A stretch of DNA of 16,908 nt from a bacterium (GCA_021817185.1 JAKAVU010000019.1:1-16908), one strand, 5' to 3'; shown: positions 1 through 7,315, counted from the first letter of the stretch. The notes: generated by a model not told the origin, from the letters alone. Made by a program: numbers and translations.

Positions 1-829
1 CGAACGCCGGGGTGGCCGGCCCGGCTGCGGCCCAGTCCGCGGTCGCCGTCGTCGGCTCCTCCTCCGGCTCCACGGCTTCTGACCCGTAGTCGAAAACCGG
101 CTCGGGTGGGACCCCGAAGGCCGGCGCCGCCGGCAAGCCCTCCTCTGGCTCCACGACTTCCTCTTCCGAGGGGGATGCCTCCGCGATTGGAGAGCCATCT
201 GGGGGAAAGGCCTCGAAAACCGGCTGGTCAGCCCAGGCGGCAACCACCTCCCCACGCTCCTCGCCAGCCTCCTGGGGGGTGGGCGTCTCCAAGGACTGGT
301 CTCCGGCGCCTCTGCCGAACTGCACCTCGGCCGCGGTTCGGTGCAGTTCGCCCGCCAGCGCTTCCTCCTCCAGGGGCTCGTCCTCCCAGGTCGCCGGGTC
401 GGGCCTCCACACCGGAACGGTTGCGCCCTCCGGCTCTGTCAGGGGCATCTCCTCGCTGCCCGCATCCCATGGGCTGGGCTCCGGGGCCTCCATCTCGTCG
501 GCCGGCGTCCACAACCCCTGGGGATACTCGGAGCCGGCGGTGTCCGGCCACTGCGGGGCGGGAGCATCGGTTGGGGTTGGGGCGGAGCTCCCCAAGTCAG
601 AGGACGGCGCCGCTCCGTATGGGCCGGAGAGCGGGCTGCCGGCACTGTAACCGGTGTCGGCAGCGGCGCCGCTCGAGATGTCTTCCTGGGCGACCCGCAT
701 CTCCAGCTTGCCCTCGGCCTCCACCCAGTGGACGGGGATGTCACCCGACTCGATCCGCCTACGGATCATCTCCGGGGGGAGGGCCAGCCGCTGGGCGACC
801 TGCTCGATGGTTAGGAACTCGTCTGGCAC
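1..829 (-). CDS. HTH (excisionase/MerR-like) protein with long acidic Pro-rich tail, C-terminus cut by window edge
   Basis: The frame is open without a stop from a GTG at 829 to the left edge, giving 276 residues. The start is chosen because a GAGG Shine-Dalgarno lies about 7 bases upstream. Residues 1-50 begin VPDEFLTIEQVAQRLALP and resemble the small winged-helix DNA-binding domains of excisionase-like proteins, which read helix-turn-helix then a beta wing. From about residue 55 the protein is low-complexity: rich in Pro, Glu, Asp, Ala and Ser, with many EEE/EPEE clusters, and probably disordered. It follows the membrane-protein gene by 34 bases on the same strand, so the two are probably co-transcribed. 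The DNA-binding role is inferred from the N-terminus only. The acidic tail may continue into another domain outside the window. Confidence 0.75.
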   Translation of the reverse strand, partial: MPDEFLTIEQVAQRLALPPEMIRRRIESGDIPVHWVEAEGKLEMRVAQEDISSGAAADTGYSAGSPLSGPYGAAPSSDLGSSAPTPTDAPAPQWPDTAGSEYPQGLWTPADEMEAPEPSPWDAGSEEMPLTEPEGATVPVWRPDPATWEDEPLEEEALAGELHRTAAEVQFGRGAGDQSLETPTPQEAGEERGEVVAAWADQPVFEAFPPDGSPIAEASPSEEEVVEPEEGLPAAPAFGVPPEPVFDYGSEAVEPEEEPTTATADWAAAGPATPAF

Positions 830-863
830 CGCTACTACCTCTGTGTGGGTCTGGTCAGGGCGC

Positions 864-1454
864 TCATGCGCGCTGGGGAGTCGACTTCCGGATCTTGCCC
901 GACAGCCGAGCTGGACTGGCGGTGTTGACCACCTCGTCGAATATCCGTTGCCAAAATGATGGCGCGGCGACCGCCATCCCGAATACCGAGCTCAGCACGA
1001 TCACCGCGTCCACGCTGGCCCGTCCCTGCGAGCTCCAGTAGTCGTCCTCGAGCCGCAGCCAGAGGGCGAACTCATCGAAGGTGAGGGCCGCACCGGCTCC
1101 GTAGAGGGGTGCCAACCTTCGCCGCCACCGGTGCTCGGAGCGCAGCAGGCTAACGTAGCCGCAACCGGTCAGAGTCAGGATGCCCCAGACCAGGTGGTGG
1201 ATGTGCAGCGGGTGCGCACCCTGCTTGCCCCCCAGCTCGATGTTCTTGAGGGGCAGCCAGTTGCCCCTGATCCCGTGGGTGATGATGCGCACCGTCGCGA
1301 ACGTTCCCAGGAACGAGGTCAGGACTCGAAGGTTGATCTCCTCATCCGGACGTTCGGCGGCGGTCTCCCGATAGCGGCGCCTCAAGCGCGCCGGCAGGGT
1401 CCAGATCGTCGAGAGCTCCCGATGGGGGGCGGGCGGCTGAGATTCCATGCTCAT
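864..1454 (-). CDS. conserved integral membrane protein of unknown function
   Basis: This 196-residue protein has about four hydrophobic segments near residues 45-60, 87-105, 117-135 and 148-166. Between the first two is a histidine cluster (HPLHIHH, 81-87), and the third contains FDEFALWL, followed by LEDDYW. The His and Asp/Glu clusters could bind a metal, but that is inference. I recall similar short membrane proteins annotated only as hypothetical in actinobacteria; I do not know a function. The first of two close ATGs (1454 and 1448) is chosen because a promoter-like GTTACA-17-TAGGAT sits so that transcription would begin at or next to this ATG. The downstream HTH protein starts 34 bases after its stop. 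Confidence 0.8.
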   Translation of the reverse strand: MSMESQPPAPHRELSTIWTLPARLRRRYRETAAERPDEEINLRVLTSFLGTFATVRIITHGIRGNWLPLKNIELGGKQGAHPLHIHHLVWGILTLTGCGYVSLLRSEHRWRRRLAPLYGAGAALTFDEFALWLRLEDDYWSSQGRASVDAVIVLSSVFGMAVAAPSFWQRIFDEVVNTASPARLSGKIRKSTPQRA

Positions 1455-1460
1455 CGGCGC

Positions 1461-1489
1461 ATCCTACGTCCTTTGGGCCGCCGTGTAAC
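1461..1489 (-). promoter_or_regulatory. leaderless-type promoter for the membrane-protein gene
   Basis: On the minus strand GTTACA (1489-1484) is followed by a 17-base spacer and TAGGAT (1466-1461). Six bases later comes the ATG at 1454. The hexamers match TTGACA/TATAAT at 4/6 each, with the key A2 and T6 of the -10 present. The distance to the start codon implies an mRNA with little or no 5' leader. Confidence 0.55.
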
Positions 1490-1755
1490 AGCCGATGCAC
1501 GCCGGGAGCGGACGCCACCGTGCTCCGGGGCCCGGTCCGTGGCCTGCCGCTGGGTGCGGACCGGCTCGCCGTCCAGGTCTCACCGCCGGCCGAGCCCGGC
1601 GGCCACCTGACCGCGGCCTCGTGGCACCAGCCCAGGCGGTGCCTCCGCGTAAGATCAGGTACCCGCGATCCTGGAGGCCGCCCTGGACAGCGCTGCCGCT
1701 TCATCCCTCGACCAGGGAGACCAGTCGAGAGTGATGCTGTGATGCAGCCGCCAGC

Positions 1756-1761
1756 TACATT
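1756..1761 (+). promoter_or_regulatory. -10 element (leaderless type) for the arsenate-reductase-like gene
   Basis: TACATT lies six bases before the ATG at 1768, and no Shine-Dalgarno is visible. No good -35 is seen at 16-18 bases upstream. The rest of the gap between the two divergent genes (about 1490-1755) holds no gene or repeat that I can support. Confidence 0.4.
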
Positions 1762-1767
1762 GGCACG

Positions 1768-2169
1768 ATGACCAAGGTGCTCTTCGTCTGCGTCCACAAT
1801 GCGGGGCGCTCGCAGATGAGCCGGGCGCTCTTCGAGTTGGCGGCTCAGGGGCGGCACCCATCTGCCTGCGCGGGCACCGACCCGGCCGAGGCGATTCACC
1901 CGCACGTGCTGCAGGCCATGGCCGAGATAGGGGAGGACCTCAGCGGCCGCAGGCCGGCGCTCCTCACTGACGAGTTGGCGCGCTGGGCCGACGTGGTGGT
2001 GACCATGGGCTGTGGCGACCGCTGTCCCTACATCCCGGGCAAGCGTTACATCGAGTGGACCCTGCCGGACCCGAAGGACCGTCCGCTTGAGGACGTGAGA
2101 CGCATCCGCGACGAGATCGGGCGGCGGGTGGCGGCGCTGGTTGAGGAGCTGGACTCCGCGCCGCTCTGA
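1768..2169 (+). CDS. arsC: arsenate reductase / low-molecular-weight phosphatase family (ArsC, LMW-PTP fold)
   Basis: This 133-residue cytoplasmic protein has typical length for the family. The N-terminus carries the phosphate-binding loop VCVHNAGRS, giving C8-X5-R14-S, the catalytic Cys/Arg signature shared by LMW tyrosine phosphatases and thioredoxin- or mycothiol-linked arsenate reductases. Cysteines 82 and 86 (GCGDRCP) lie where the resolving cysteines of Staphylococcus-type ArsC occur, though closer together. A late DP (101-102) after EWTL supplies the expected general acid. These features favour arsenate reduction to arsenite over protein phosphatase activity. No arsenite pump or arsenic-specific ArsR is adjacent, and the ArsR-like gene at 13864 lacks an obvious metal site. 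The start is supported by the -10 element at 1756. The next gene begins 33 bases after the stop. Confidence 0.85.
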   Translation: MTKVLFVCVHNAGRSQMSRALFELAAQGRHPSACAGTDPAEAIHPHVLQAMAEIGEDLSGRRPALLTDELARWADVVVTMGCGDRCPYIPGKRYIEWTLPDPKDRPLEDVRRIRDEIGRRVAALVEELDSAPL

Positions 2170-2202
2170 CCGGGTGGCGGCCGGGCGACCGCCATCCGGA
2201 AT

Positions 2203-3162
2203 ATGGTGGTCCCCGTGGCAGGTCCAGTGGCAGATACCGTTTCCCGCCCGGGGCCCGGCTTCGGTGGCCCCGCCCTCGAGGTGGCGGAGCTCACCAAGAG
2301 CTATGGCCGGAAGCTCGCGCTCGACCGGCTCAGCATGACCGTGCCCCAGGGGCAGATCTTCGGCTTCCTGGGTCCGAACGGAGCCGGTAAGACGACCGCG
2401 ATCCGCCTGGTGTTGGGGCTCTCGCGGCCCACATCGGGCGGGGGCACCGTCCTGGGTTTCCCCTTGGGCTCGCTGGCGGCGCGCCGCTCGATCGGGTACC
2501 TTCCCGAACTCTTCCGGTATCAGGGCTGGCTGCGGGCGGAGGAGGTGCTCGACCTTCACTGCGAACTGGCCGGCATTGCGCCCTCCCGGCGTCAGGACAC
2601 GATCCAAAAGGCGCTGGCCACAGTGAGCCTGGCCGATCGCGCCCAGGGACGGGTCTCCACCTTCTCCAAAGGCATGCAGCAGCGCCTGGGTTTGGCGGTG
2701 GCCCTGCTGGGGGAGCCCCGGTTGGTGCTGCTGGATGAGCCCACCTCCGCGCTGGATCCGGTTGGCCGTCACGACTTCCGGGAGATCCTCTGCCACCTCC
2801 GCGAGCGAGGCATCGCCGTGCTGCTCAACTCTCACCTGCTCTCCGAGGTGGAGCAGGTCTGTGACCGTGTCGCCATCGTGGACGGCGGCCGGGTGGTGGT
2901 GCAGGGGAGCCTCAAGGAGGTGCTGGGACGATCTCAGGTTCGAATCCGCTGTTCCGGGCTCACGGGGGACCAGCTCCGTGGTCTGGCTGCCCGGGCTCCC
3001 TTCCGCGTCGATGGGCCCTGGCTCATCTTCGACGGAGTTGCCGAGGCCGAAGTCCCCGATCTGGTCTCTGCCATCGTTGCCGCCGGCGCCAGGGTCCATG
3101 CCGTCGACCCCGGCCAGCAACCCCTTGAGGAGCGCTTCCTGGAGCTGGTGGGCGGCCGGTGA
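2203..3162 (+). CDS. ABC transporter ATP-binding protein (ABC-2 / NatA-like)
   Basis: This 319-residue ATPase powers the permease encoded next to it. Walker A is GPNGAGKTT (57-65), the signature is FSKGMQQRL (154-162), Walker B is LVLLDEP (174-180) and the H-loop histidine is H211. The Q-loop region reads YLPE, as is common in exporters of the CcmA/NatA type. A C-terminal accessory region (about 240-319) follows, usual for this group. The first about 20 residues are a weakly conserved extension, and no good Shine-Dalgarno precedes the ATG. An internal GTG at 2215 preceded by GGTGG is a reasonable alternative start. The gene overlaps the permease start (GTGA), so the two are translationally coupled. 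The substrate cannot be predicted. Confidence 0.93.
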   Translation: MVVPVAGPVADTVSRPGPGFGGPALEVAELTKSYGRKLALDRLSMTVPQGQIFGFLGPNGAGKTTAIRLVLGLSRPTSGGGTVLGFPLGSLAARRSIGYLPELFRYQGWLRAEEVLDLHCELAGIAPSRRQDTIQKALATVSLADRAQGRVSTFSKGMQQRLGLAVALLGEPRLVLLDEPTSALDPVGRHDFREILCHLRERGIAVLLNSHLLSEVEQVCDRVAIVDGGRVVVQGSLKEVLGRSQVRIRCSGLTGDQLRGLAARAPFRVDGPWLIFDGVAEAEVPDLVSAIVAAGARVHAVDPGQQPLEERFLELVGGR

Positions 3163-4007
3163 GGACCCTCTGGGCGATCTCCCGGCTGACGTTGAAGGAG
3201 CTGCTGCGACGTCGCCTGGTGCACGCCCTCCTGGGGCTGACCGTGGTTGTGCTCGCGCTCACCGGCTGGGGCTTCTCCAAGATTCCCCATCTGCATCTGG
3301 GCGGCCAGCTCCTGACCGCGGGCGAGGTGCAGCTGGCCTCGGCGCAGCTGCTGCTGCTGGTCATGTTCATGTTCAGCTTCGTGCTGGCGCTCAGCTGCTC
3401 CTTCGTGGCCGCTCCCGCCATCGCTGGAGATCTCGAGTCAGGGGTTGCCCAAGCGCTGTTGGCCCGGCCGGTGCGGCGGTCGCAGCACCTCTTGGGGCGC
3501 TGGGTCGGCCTGGTGGCCGGCACCGCGGTCTATGCCGTGGGGTCGACCACGGCGATTTTTCTGCTGGTGAGCTGGACGACCGGTTACCTGCCGCGTCAGA
3601 TCGGGTCGGCCGAGGCCGCCGTGGTTGCCGAGGGAGTCTGCCTGCTCACCTTTGCCCTCGTCCTGAGCACCCGACTTTCGACCATCACCACCGCCGTGAT
3701 CTCGGTGATGGCGTTCGGCACCATGTGGCTGGGCGGGGTCGCGGGCGCGTTTGGGCAGGCATTCCACAATCGCGCATTTGCGGATCTCGGGGTGGTCACC
3801 CACTTCCTGCTGCCCACCGATGGCATGTGGCGAGCGGCGGTGTTCGCCATCGAGCCGCTGAGCTCGCAGGCGGCTGCGCGCCACGGGCTGGGCTCAACCT
3901 TCCAGGTGAGTGGCGGACCGAGCCCGGCCTACTTGGCCTACGTGGCGCTCTGGGTGGGATCAGTCCTGGTGGTCGCCGTTCTCAGTTTCAGCCGCCGGGA
4001 GGTCTGA
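3159..4007 (+). CDS. ABC-2 type transporter permease
   Basis: This 282-residue membrane protein begins at a GTG that overlaps the TGA of the ATPase gene. The N-terminus has the amphipathic RLTLKELLRRRL segment typical of ABC-2 permeases, and about six hydrophobic spans follow (near 22-38, 63-88, 113-138, 152-170, 176-198 and 257-276). After the second span comes IAGDLESGVAQALLARPVRR, the cytoplasmic motif seen where such permeases contact the ATPase (usually E-x-G-T-L-x-x-L-L-x-x-P). Together the pair forms an exporter for an unknown lipid, drug, peptide or envelope component. No other transporter component is present, so the functional complex is probably two ATPases and two permeases. Confidence 0.9.
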   Translation: MRTLWAISRLTLKELLRRRLVHALLGLTVVVLALTGWGFSKIPHLHLGGQLLTAGEVQLASAQLLLLVMFMFSFVLALSCSFVAAPAIAGDLESGVAQALLARPVRRSQHLLGRWVGLVAGTAVYAVGSTTAIFLLVSWTTGYLPRQIGSAEAAVVAEGVCLLTFALVLSTRLSTITTAVISVMAFGTMWLGGVAGAFGQAFHNRAFADLGVVTHFLLPTDGMWRAAVFAIEPLSSQAAARHGLGSTFQVSGGPSPAYLAYVALWVGSVLVVAVLSFSRREV

Positions 4008-4113
4008 GGCAGGTTGCGTCGACCCGACCGGCCCTGTCAACCAGGTGGGGCGAAAGGCCGGCCCGGCCCAACCTTCCGCGTCGAGCCGGAGCGGGCGGAA
4101 GGGGGCACGAGGA

Positions 4114-4206
4114 TGGCGGGAAGGGAGGGATTCGAACCCTCGGACGAGGTTAAGCCCCGTCACCCGCTTAGCAGGCGGGCGCTTTCGGCCACTCAGCCAC
4201 CTCCCC
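4114..4206 (-). tRNA. tRNA-Ser(GCT)
   Basis: The minus strand folds into a class II tRNA of 93 bases including an encoded CCA. The acceptor stem GGGGAGG pairs with CCTTCCC (one G-T), with discriminator G. The anticodon stem CCCGC/GCGGG encloses CTGCTAA with anticodon GCT (AGC/AGT codons). A long variable arm follows, and the T arm is GAGGG-TTCGAAT-CCCTC. Confidence 0.97.
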
Positions 4207-4225
4207 GGGATTGGGTTGTGAACCG

Positions 4226-4231
4226 AGTATA
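4226..4231 (-). promoter_or_regulatory. -10 element of the tRNA-Ser promoter
   Basis: TATACT on the minus strand lies 19 bases before the tRNA 5' end, and a weak -35 candidate (CCGACC) is 17 bases upstream. This implies a short precursor leader of roughly a dozen bases. Confidence 0.5.
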
Positions 4232-4359
4232 GGCCCACCGATCCGGCGGGTCGGCCAGGGCCAATTGGCCGCGCCCGGCGCCAACCGGCCTTGGCCGTGA
4301 CCGGACCAGGGCACGTCCCTCGGCCACACCCGCGGAGCGGCCCGAGCTGCGTTAACGTT

Positions 4360-4911
4360 TCAGCCCAACCCCAAGTCTGAGGCCAAGGGGGTCAGGGCAG
4401 AGACCACCAGGGGGACCAGTTCCTCCAGTTCAACCCCGAGCTCGGCAGCGCCCTGGCTGATGTCCTCGCGGCTCACGCTGCGGGCGAACGCCTTGTCCTT
4501 CAGCTTCTTGCGCACCGATGGGTACTGGACCCGTGCCACCTCGCGCCCGGGCTGGACCATCGCCACCGCCATCACGAACCCGGTCAGCTCGTCGACGGCG
4601 AAGAGCCACTTGGCCATGGCCAGTTCTCGGGGCACCCCGCTGAAATTGGCGTGGCCCTGGATGGCCAGCACCACATCATCCGGGTAGCCCCGTTGCTCGA
4701 GAACGCTCCTGCCCCAGAAGGGGTGGTCATCGGGGTGAGCCTCGTAATCGAAGTCGTGCAGAAGCCCGGTGATCCCCCACTGCTCGACATCGCCCCCGCT
4801 TCTGGTCGCCGCCATGCGCATGACCGCCTCCACCGCCAGCCCGTGGCGGCGGAGGCTGTCCCCCTTGGTGTGCTCATACAGCAGAGCGAGCGCCTGCTCT
4901 CGGTCGGGCAT
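4360..4911 (-). CDS. HD-domain phosphohydrolase
   Basis: This 183-residue soluble protein has the HD superfamily metal ligands in order: H23, H52-D53 (LLHDFD), H87 (GHAN) and D107 (AVDELTGF). The family are metal-dependent phosphohydrolases that often act on nucleotides. The short, stand-alone form lacks a sensor domain and is usually annotated only as an HDIG-domain hydrolase, so the substrate is unknown. The frame stays open further upstream, but the ATG at 4911 is chosen because the upstream part would be antisense to the amidohydrolase and the first family-like residues begin here. A possible leaderless promoter, TTGTGC-18-TTTGAT, ends six bases before this ATG. The gene is divergent from the amidohydrolase, with 63 bases between starts. 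Confidence 0.87.
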   Translation of the reverse strand: MPDREQALALLYEHTKGDSLRRHGLAVEAVMRMAATRSGGDVEQWGITGLLHDFDYEAHPDDHPFWGRSVLEQRGYPDDVVLAIQGHANFSGVPRELAMAKWLFAVDELTGFVMAVAMVQPGREVARVQYPSVRKKLKDKAFARSVSREDISQGAAELGVELEELVPLVVSALTPLASDLGLG

Positions 4912-4958
4912 CACCAAATCAAAGCAGCTCGGCCGTCCCCCGCACAAGCGTTGCTTGC

Positions 4959-4967
4959 TGGTACGGT
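4959..4967 (+). promoter_or_regulatory. extended -10 promoter (leaderless type) for the M20 amidohydrolase
   Basis: TGG-TACGGT forms an extended -10 (TGn plus TAnnnT), followed by seven bases and then the ATG at 4975. No convincing -35 is present, which fits extended -10 promoters. No Shine-Dalgarno precedes the ATG. Confidence 0.5.
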
Positions 4968-4974
4968 TGCGCGC

Positions 4975-6240
4975 ATGCCCGAACCCACCACTGATCCGCG
5001 CGCCGCCGGGGTGTCGGGGGATCGCATTTGGGCCGATCTCACTGGCCTCGCCGAATTCGTCGAGGCGGGACTGCCTGGGTGGACCAGGAGAGTGTTCAGC
5101 GCTCCCTATCAGGCCTCTAGAACGCTCGTCCACACCCTGATGGAGGAGGCGGGCCTCGCCGCTGAGCGGGACCCCGCCGGCAACCTCATCGGACGCCTCC
5201 CGGGAGCCGACTCGACGCTGCCCCCCATCGTCATCGGTTCGCACACTGACACAGTCGCCGGCGGGGGCCGTTTCGACGGCATGGTCGGAGTGGTGGCCGC
5301 ACTTGAAGTGGCCCGCCAGCTCGTGAGGTCGCCTCTGCGTCACCCCCTTTGGGTGGTCGACTTCCTGGGGGAGGAGCCAAACGAGTTCGGCTTGAGTTGT
5401 CTGGGGAGTCGGGCGGTCACGGGGCATCTCGATTCGGACCACCTGCAGTTGCGCGATGGCTCGGGACGTACTCTGGCGGAAGCCTTGACCGCCGCCGGAT
5501 GCAGGCCCGCAGAACTCCAAGCGGCCCGTTGGAGGCCCGGCTCGGTTCACGCCTATCTGGAGCTACACATTGAGCAGGGACGGAGGTTGGAGCAGGCGGG
5601 CCTGCCGTTGGGGGTTGTCAGCGCCATCGTCGGCATCGCCCGGGCCCAAATCGACATCACCGGCAGGGCCGATCATGCCGGGACGACCCCGATGGATGAC
5701 CGGCATGACGCCCTGGTGGCTGCCGCCGAGCTGGTGCTGGGAGTCGAGCGCCTGGGTCGCAGCCAAGATGTGGGGCACGGAGTAGCGACAACCGGGAGGA
5801 TTCTGGTCAAGCCCAACGCCGCCAACGTGGTCCCGGCCCTCACCCAGCTCGTCGTCGAGATGAGGAGCACCGGCAAGTCGTGGCTGAGCCAGACCTCCGA
5901 AGCGCTGGAACGGATGGTGGCCCGGGTGGCCAACGACAGGTCGGTCGAGGCCCGCCTGACCTGGCTGTCGAGCGAGCCTCCGGTCCCTTGCGATCCTCGC
6001 CTGCGCCAGCTCCTGGGAAGAGCGGTCGAGCAGATGGGTCGCACTCCCATGGAGCTGGAATCGGGGGCCAGTCACGATGCCGCCCATGTCGCTCGCATGG
6101 CACCGATGGGAATGCTGTTCGTGCCCTCCCGAGATGGTCGCAGCCACTGCCCTGAGGAGTGGACCGAGCCCCGCCAGGTGGCCGACGGGGCCGAAGCCCT
6201 GCTTCGGGCCACGATTGAGACGGACGCCGCGGAGCTTTAG
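4975..6240 (+). CDS. M20 family N-carbamoyl-L-amino-acid hydrolase / allantoate amidohydrolase
   Basis: This 421-residue metallohydrolase matches the hydantoinase/carbamoylase branch of peptidase family M20, which releases CO2 and ammonia from N-carbamoyl amino acids or ureido compounds such as allantoate. The likely two-metal ligands are H90 (GSHTDT), D101 (RFDG), E134 (GEEPNEFG), H198 (LHIEQG) and H391 near the C-terminus (SRDGRSHCPEEW). The dimerisation domain carries GRADHAGTTPMDDRHDA (230-246). The length is normal. The frame is open further upstream, but the ATG at 4975 is the first start after an extended -10. The neighbours give no complete purine or hydantoin pathway, so the substrate (carbamoyl amino acid, allantoate or beta-ureidopropionate) stays open. 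Its stop overlaps that of the convergent split-barrel gene by four bases. Confidence 0.92.
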   Translation: MPEPTTDPRAAGVSGDRIWADLTGLAEFVEAGLPGWTRRVFSAPYQASRTLVHTLMEEAGLAAERDPAGNLIGRLPGADSTLPPIVIGSHTDTVAGGGRFDGMVGVVAALEVARQLVRSPLRHPLWVVDFLGEEPNEFGLSCLGSRAVTGHLDSDHLQLRDGSGRTLAEALTAAGCRPAELQAARWRPGSVHAYLELHIEQGRRLEQAGLPLGVVSAIVGIARAQIDITGRADHAGTTPMDDRHDALVAAAELVLGVERLGRSQDVGHGVATTGRILVKPNAANVVPALTQLVVEMRSTGKSWLSQTSEALERMVARVANDRSVEARLTWLSSEPPVPCDPRLRQLLGRAVEQMGRTPMELESGASHDAAHVARMAPMGMLFVPSRDGRSHCPEEWTEPRQVADGAEALLRATIETDAAEL

Positions 6241-6653
6241 CTGGAGCGCTCGACCCGCAGGAGCATGTGCGAGCCGGACTCCAACATCCAGGCGAGCGAC
6301 TCAGCCGTGACCGCTCCCGCCATCGCGAACCGACTCAGGATCAGCGCAAGATCGCCCTCCAGCTCGGCCAACCCAACCCGCCTGACGACGCCCTCCTGGC
6401 TGGGCCCGCCCCCGGGGACGGTGAGCCGAACCCACGGGTCCTCCTGCCACCGCTGGGCCTTCAGGCTGAAGGACGGTGTCAACAGGTAGACGTAACCCCG
6501 AGGGGAGATCGCGAACCACATTGCCACCCTGCCGGTACCTCTGGCGTCGCGCGACGAGACCAAGACCTCTTCCTGGTTGGATAGCTGGTCCAGAAATTCC
6601 TGCGGCAGGGGCGAGCCCAGCGGGCCAGCCTCAGAGGACGGCACGGTCTCCAT
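6237..6653 (-). CDS. pyridoxamine 5'-phosphate oxidase-like (FMN/F420 split-barrel) protein
   Basis: This 138-residue protein shows the split beta-barrel pattern: a strand LVSSRDARGTGR, then MWFAISPRGYVYLLTP, then SLKAQRWQEDPWVRLTV. The Lys/Arg before a DP-x-V-R motif is typical of small flavin or F420 binding oxidoreductases related to PNPOx. Such proteins bind FMN, F420, heme or biliverdin, and residues alone do not settle which. The ATG at 6653 has a GGAG about ten bases upstream. It overlaps by 23 bases the end of a possible upstream small ORF (6631-6951). Its TAA overlaps the TAG of the convergent amidohydrolase, leaving no room for an intergenic terminator. Confidence 0.8.
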   Translation of the reverse strand: METVPSSEAGPLGSPLPQEFLDQLSNQEEVLVSSRDARGTGRVAMWFAISPRGYVYLLTPSFSLKAQRWQEDPWVRLTVPGGGPSQEGVVRRVGLAELEGDLALILSRFAMAGAVTAESLAWMLESGSHMLLRVERSS

Positions 6654-6951
6654 GGCGATGCCGCTCCGGCAGAGGGTCGATGTGCCGCCGGAGCGGATAG
6701 CTCAGTTCGCGCCGGTTCCACACCGGCGCGCCCCGGGAGGCGGGACGGAGGACGCGGGGGATCGCCCGCCGGCTTGGCTCGTCGTCGAACCAAGGAAAGG
6801 ACTGCCCGGCTGTGGCCGCATCGATCGACCGCGCCGGCAGGCCCGGGGCAGACGCGGTGGGCGTCGGGACTCGGGCGCTCAGCGCAACCGCCGGCGGACC
6901 GGCCGCGATCTCGGCGATGGGTTCCAAACCCAGCCCGGAGGCGCCGGTCAT
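6631..6951 (-). CDS. possible small protein of unknown function, overlapping the split-barrel gene
   Basis: This is a 106-residue open frame on the minus strand whose ATG (6951) is preceded by AGGGAG at six bases, one of the better Shine-Dalgarno sites in the window. Third codon positions are mostly G/C, and the composition is less Arg/Pro-saturated than in shadow frames. It is rich in Ala, Pro and Arg, has no membrane span and no motif I recognise. It ends 23 bases inside the split-barrel gene, a layout compatible with translational coupling. It may still be spurious. Confidence 0.38.
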   Translation of the reverse strand: MTGASGLGLEPIAEIAAGPPAVALSARVPTPTASAPGLPARSIDAATAGQSFPWFDDEPSRRAIPRVLRPASRGAPVWNRRELSYPLRRHIDPLPERHRHGDRAVL

Positions 6952-7176
6952 AACCGGCTCCCTGATCCGCTTCCCGCTACTCCCCGCGGGATCCAGGTCA
7001 ATCCGACCCGGCTCGAGTTGCCGCCGTCGGCCAGACCAATGGGAGGTCTAGACGTGGTGCCCGGGGCGCCCCGCTCCTGGCTCTCCGCGGCACTCAAGAG
7101 TCGAGCGACGGCCGATGGATGGACCGACACGCCAGCGATGTTAGGTGCCGGCGATGGCGCGGTGCGGATGAGGAAC

Positions 7177-7254
7177 TGGCGACCCCGAGCGGATTCGAAC
7201 CGCCGATCTCCACCTTGACAGGGTGGCGTGTTGGGCCAGCTACACCACGGGGCC
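7177..7254 (-). tRNA. tRNA-Asp(GTC)
   Basis: This is a 78-base cloverleaf with an encoded CCA. The acceptor GGCCCCG pairs with CGGGGTC (one G-T), with discriminator G. The anticodon stem CCACC/GGTGG encloses CTGTCAA with anticodon GTC. The T loop is TTCGAAT. The 225 bases between its 3' end and the ORF starting at 6951 show no gene I can support. Confidence 0.97.
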
Positions 7255-7263
7255 ATGATCCAA

Positions 7264-7304
7264 CCCGCTCGGGGTGAGCGGGCTCGCCCGGCGATGGCCG
7301 GGCC
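7264..7304 (-). repeat. two GC-rich hairpins in the leader of the tRNA-Asp transcript
   Basis: Two perfect inverted repeats lie between the tRNA and its TATAAT. One is a 7-bp stem CCCGCTC/GAGCGGG with a 5-base loop (7264-7282). The other is a 7-bp stem GCCCGGC/GCCGGGC with a 4-base loop (7287-7304). If transcription starts near 7303, the first is fully in the precursor RNA and the second lies at the start site. A role in RNA processing or attenuation is conjecture. Confidence 0.4.
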
Positions 7305-7309
7305 CGGCG

Positions 7310-7315
7310 ATTATA
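7310..7315 (-). promoter_or_regulatory. -10 element (TATAAT) upstream of tRNA-Asp
   Basis: A perfect TATAAT occurs on the minus strand 56 bases before the tRNA 5' end. No clear -35 is seen. A perfect consensus is rare by chance in sequence this GC-rich. Confidence 0.5.

Noticed and set aside
1768..2169. Arsenic-resistance operon
   Set aside because: Only the ArsC-like protein is present. No arsenite exporter is adjacent, and the ArsR-type gene lies 12 kb away and lacks a visible metal site.
1342..3120. Very long minus-strand open frame (about 590 codons) opposite the ArsC-like and ABC ATPase genes
   Set aside because: It is antisense to two clear genes, has low-complexity Gly/Arg/His-rich content and no motif. 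Long shadow frames are expected at this GC content.
2735..4153. Long plus-strand open frame (472 codons) across the ABC ATPase and permease genes
   Set aside because: It is an off-frame shadow of two genes with complete motifs; its product is Ser/Trp/Arg-rich and ends inside tRNA-Ser.
4259..4270. Perfect 12-base palindrome GGCCAATTGGCC between tRNA-Ser and the HD gene
   Set aside because: It is single, short and has no second copy or position that suggests an operator; chance is adequate in this GGCC-rich stretch.
6690..6720. tRNA-like string GGATAGCTCAGT followed by a hairpin
   Set aside because: There is no anticodon arm, T arm or matching acceptor stem, and it lies inside a plausible minus-strand ORF.
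6577..7218. Plus-strand 213-codon open frame through the tRNA-Asp region
   Set aside because: It is Arg/Pro/Gly-saturated and ends with the RADSNRRSPP-like string typical of translating an antisense tRNA.
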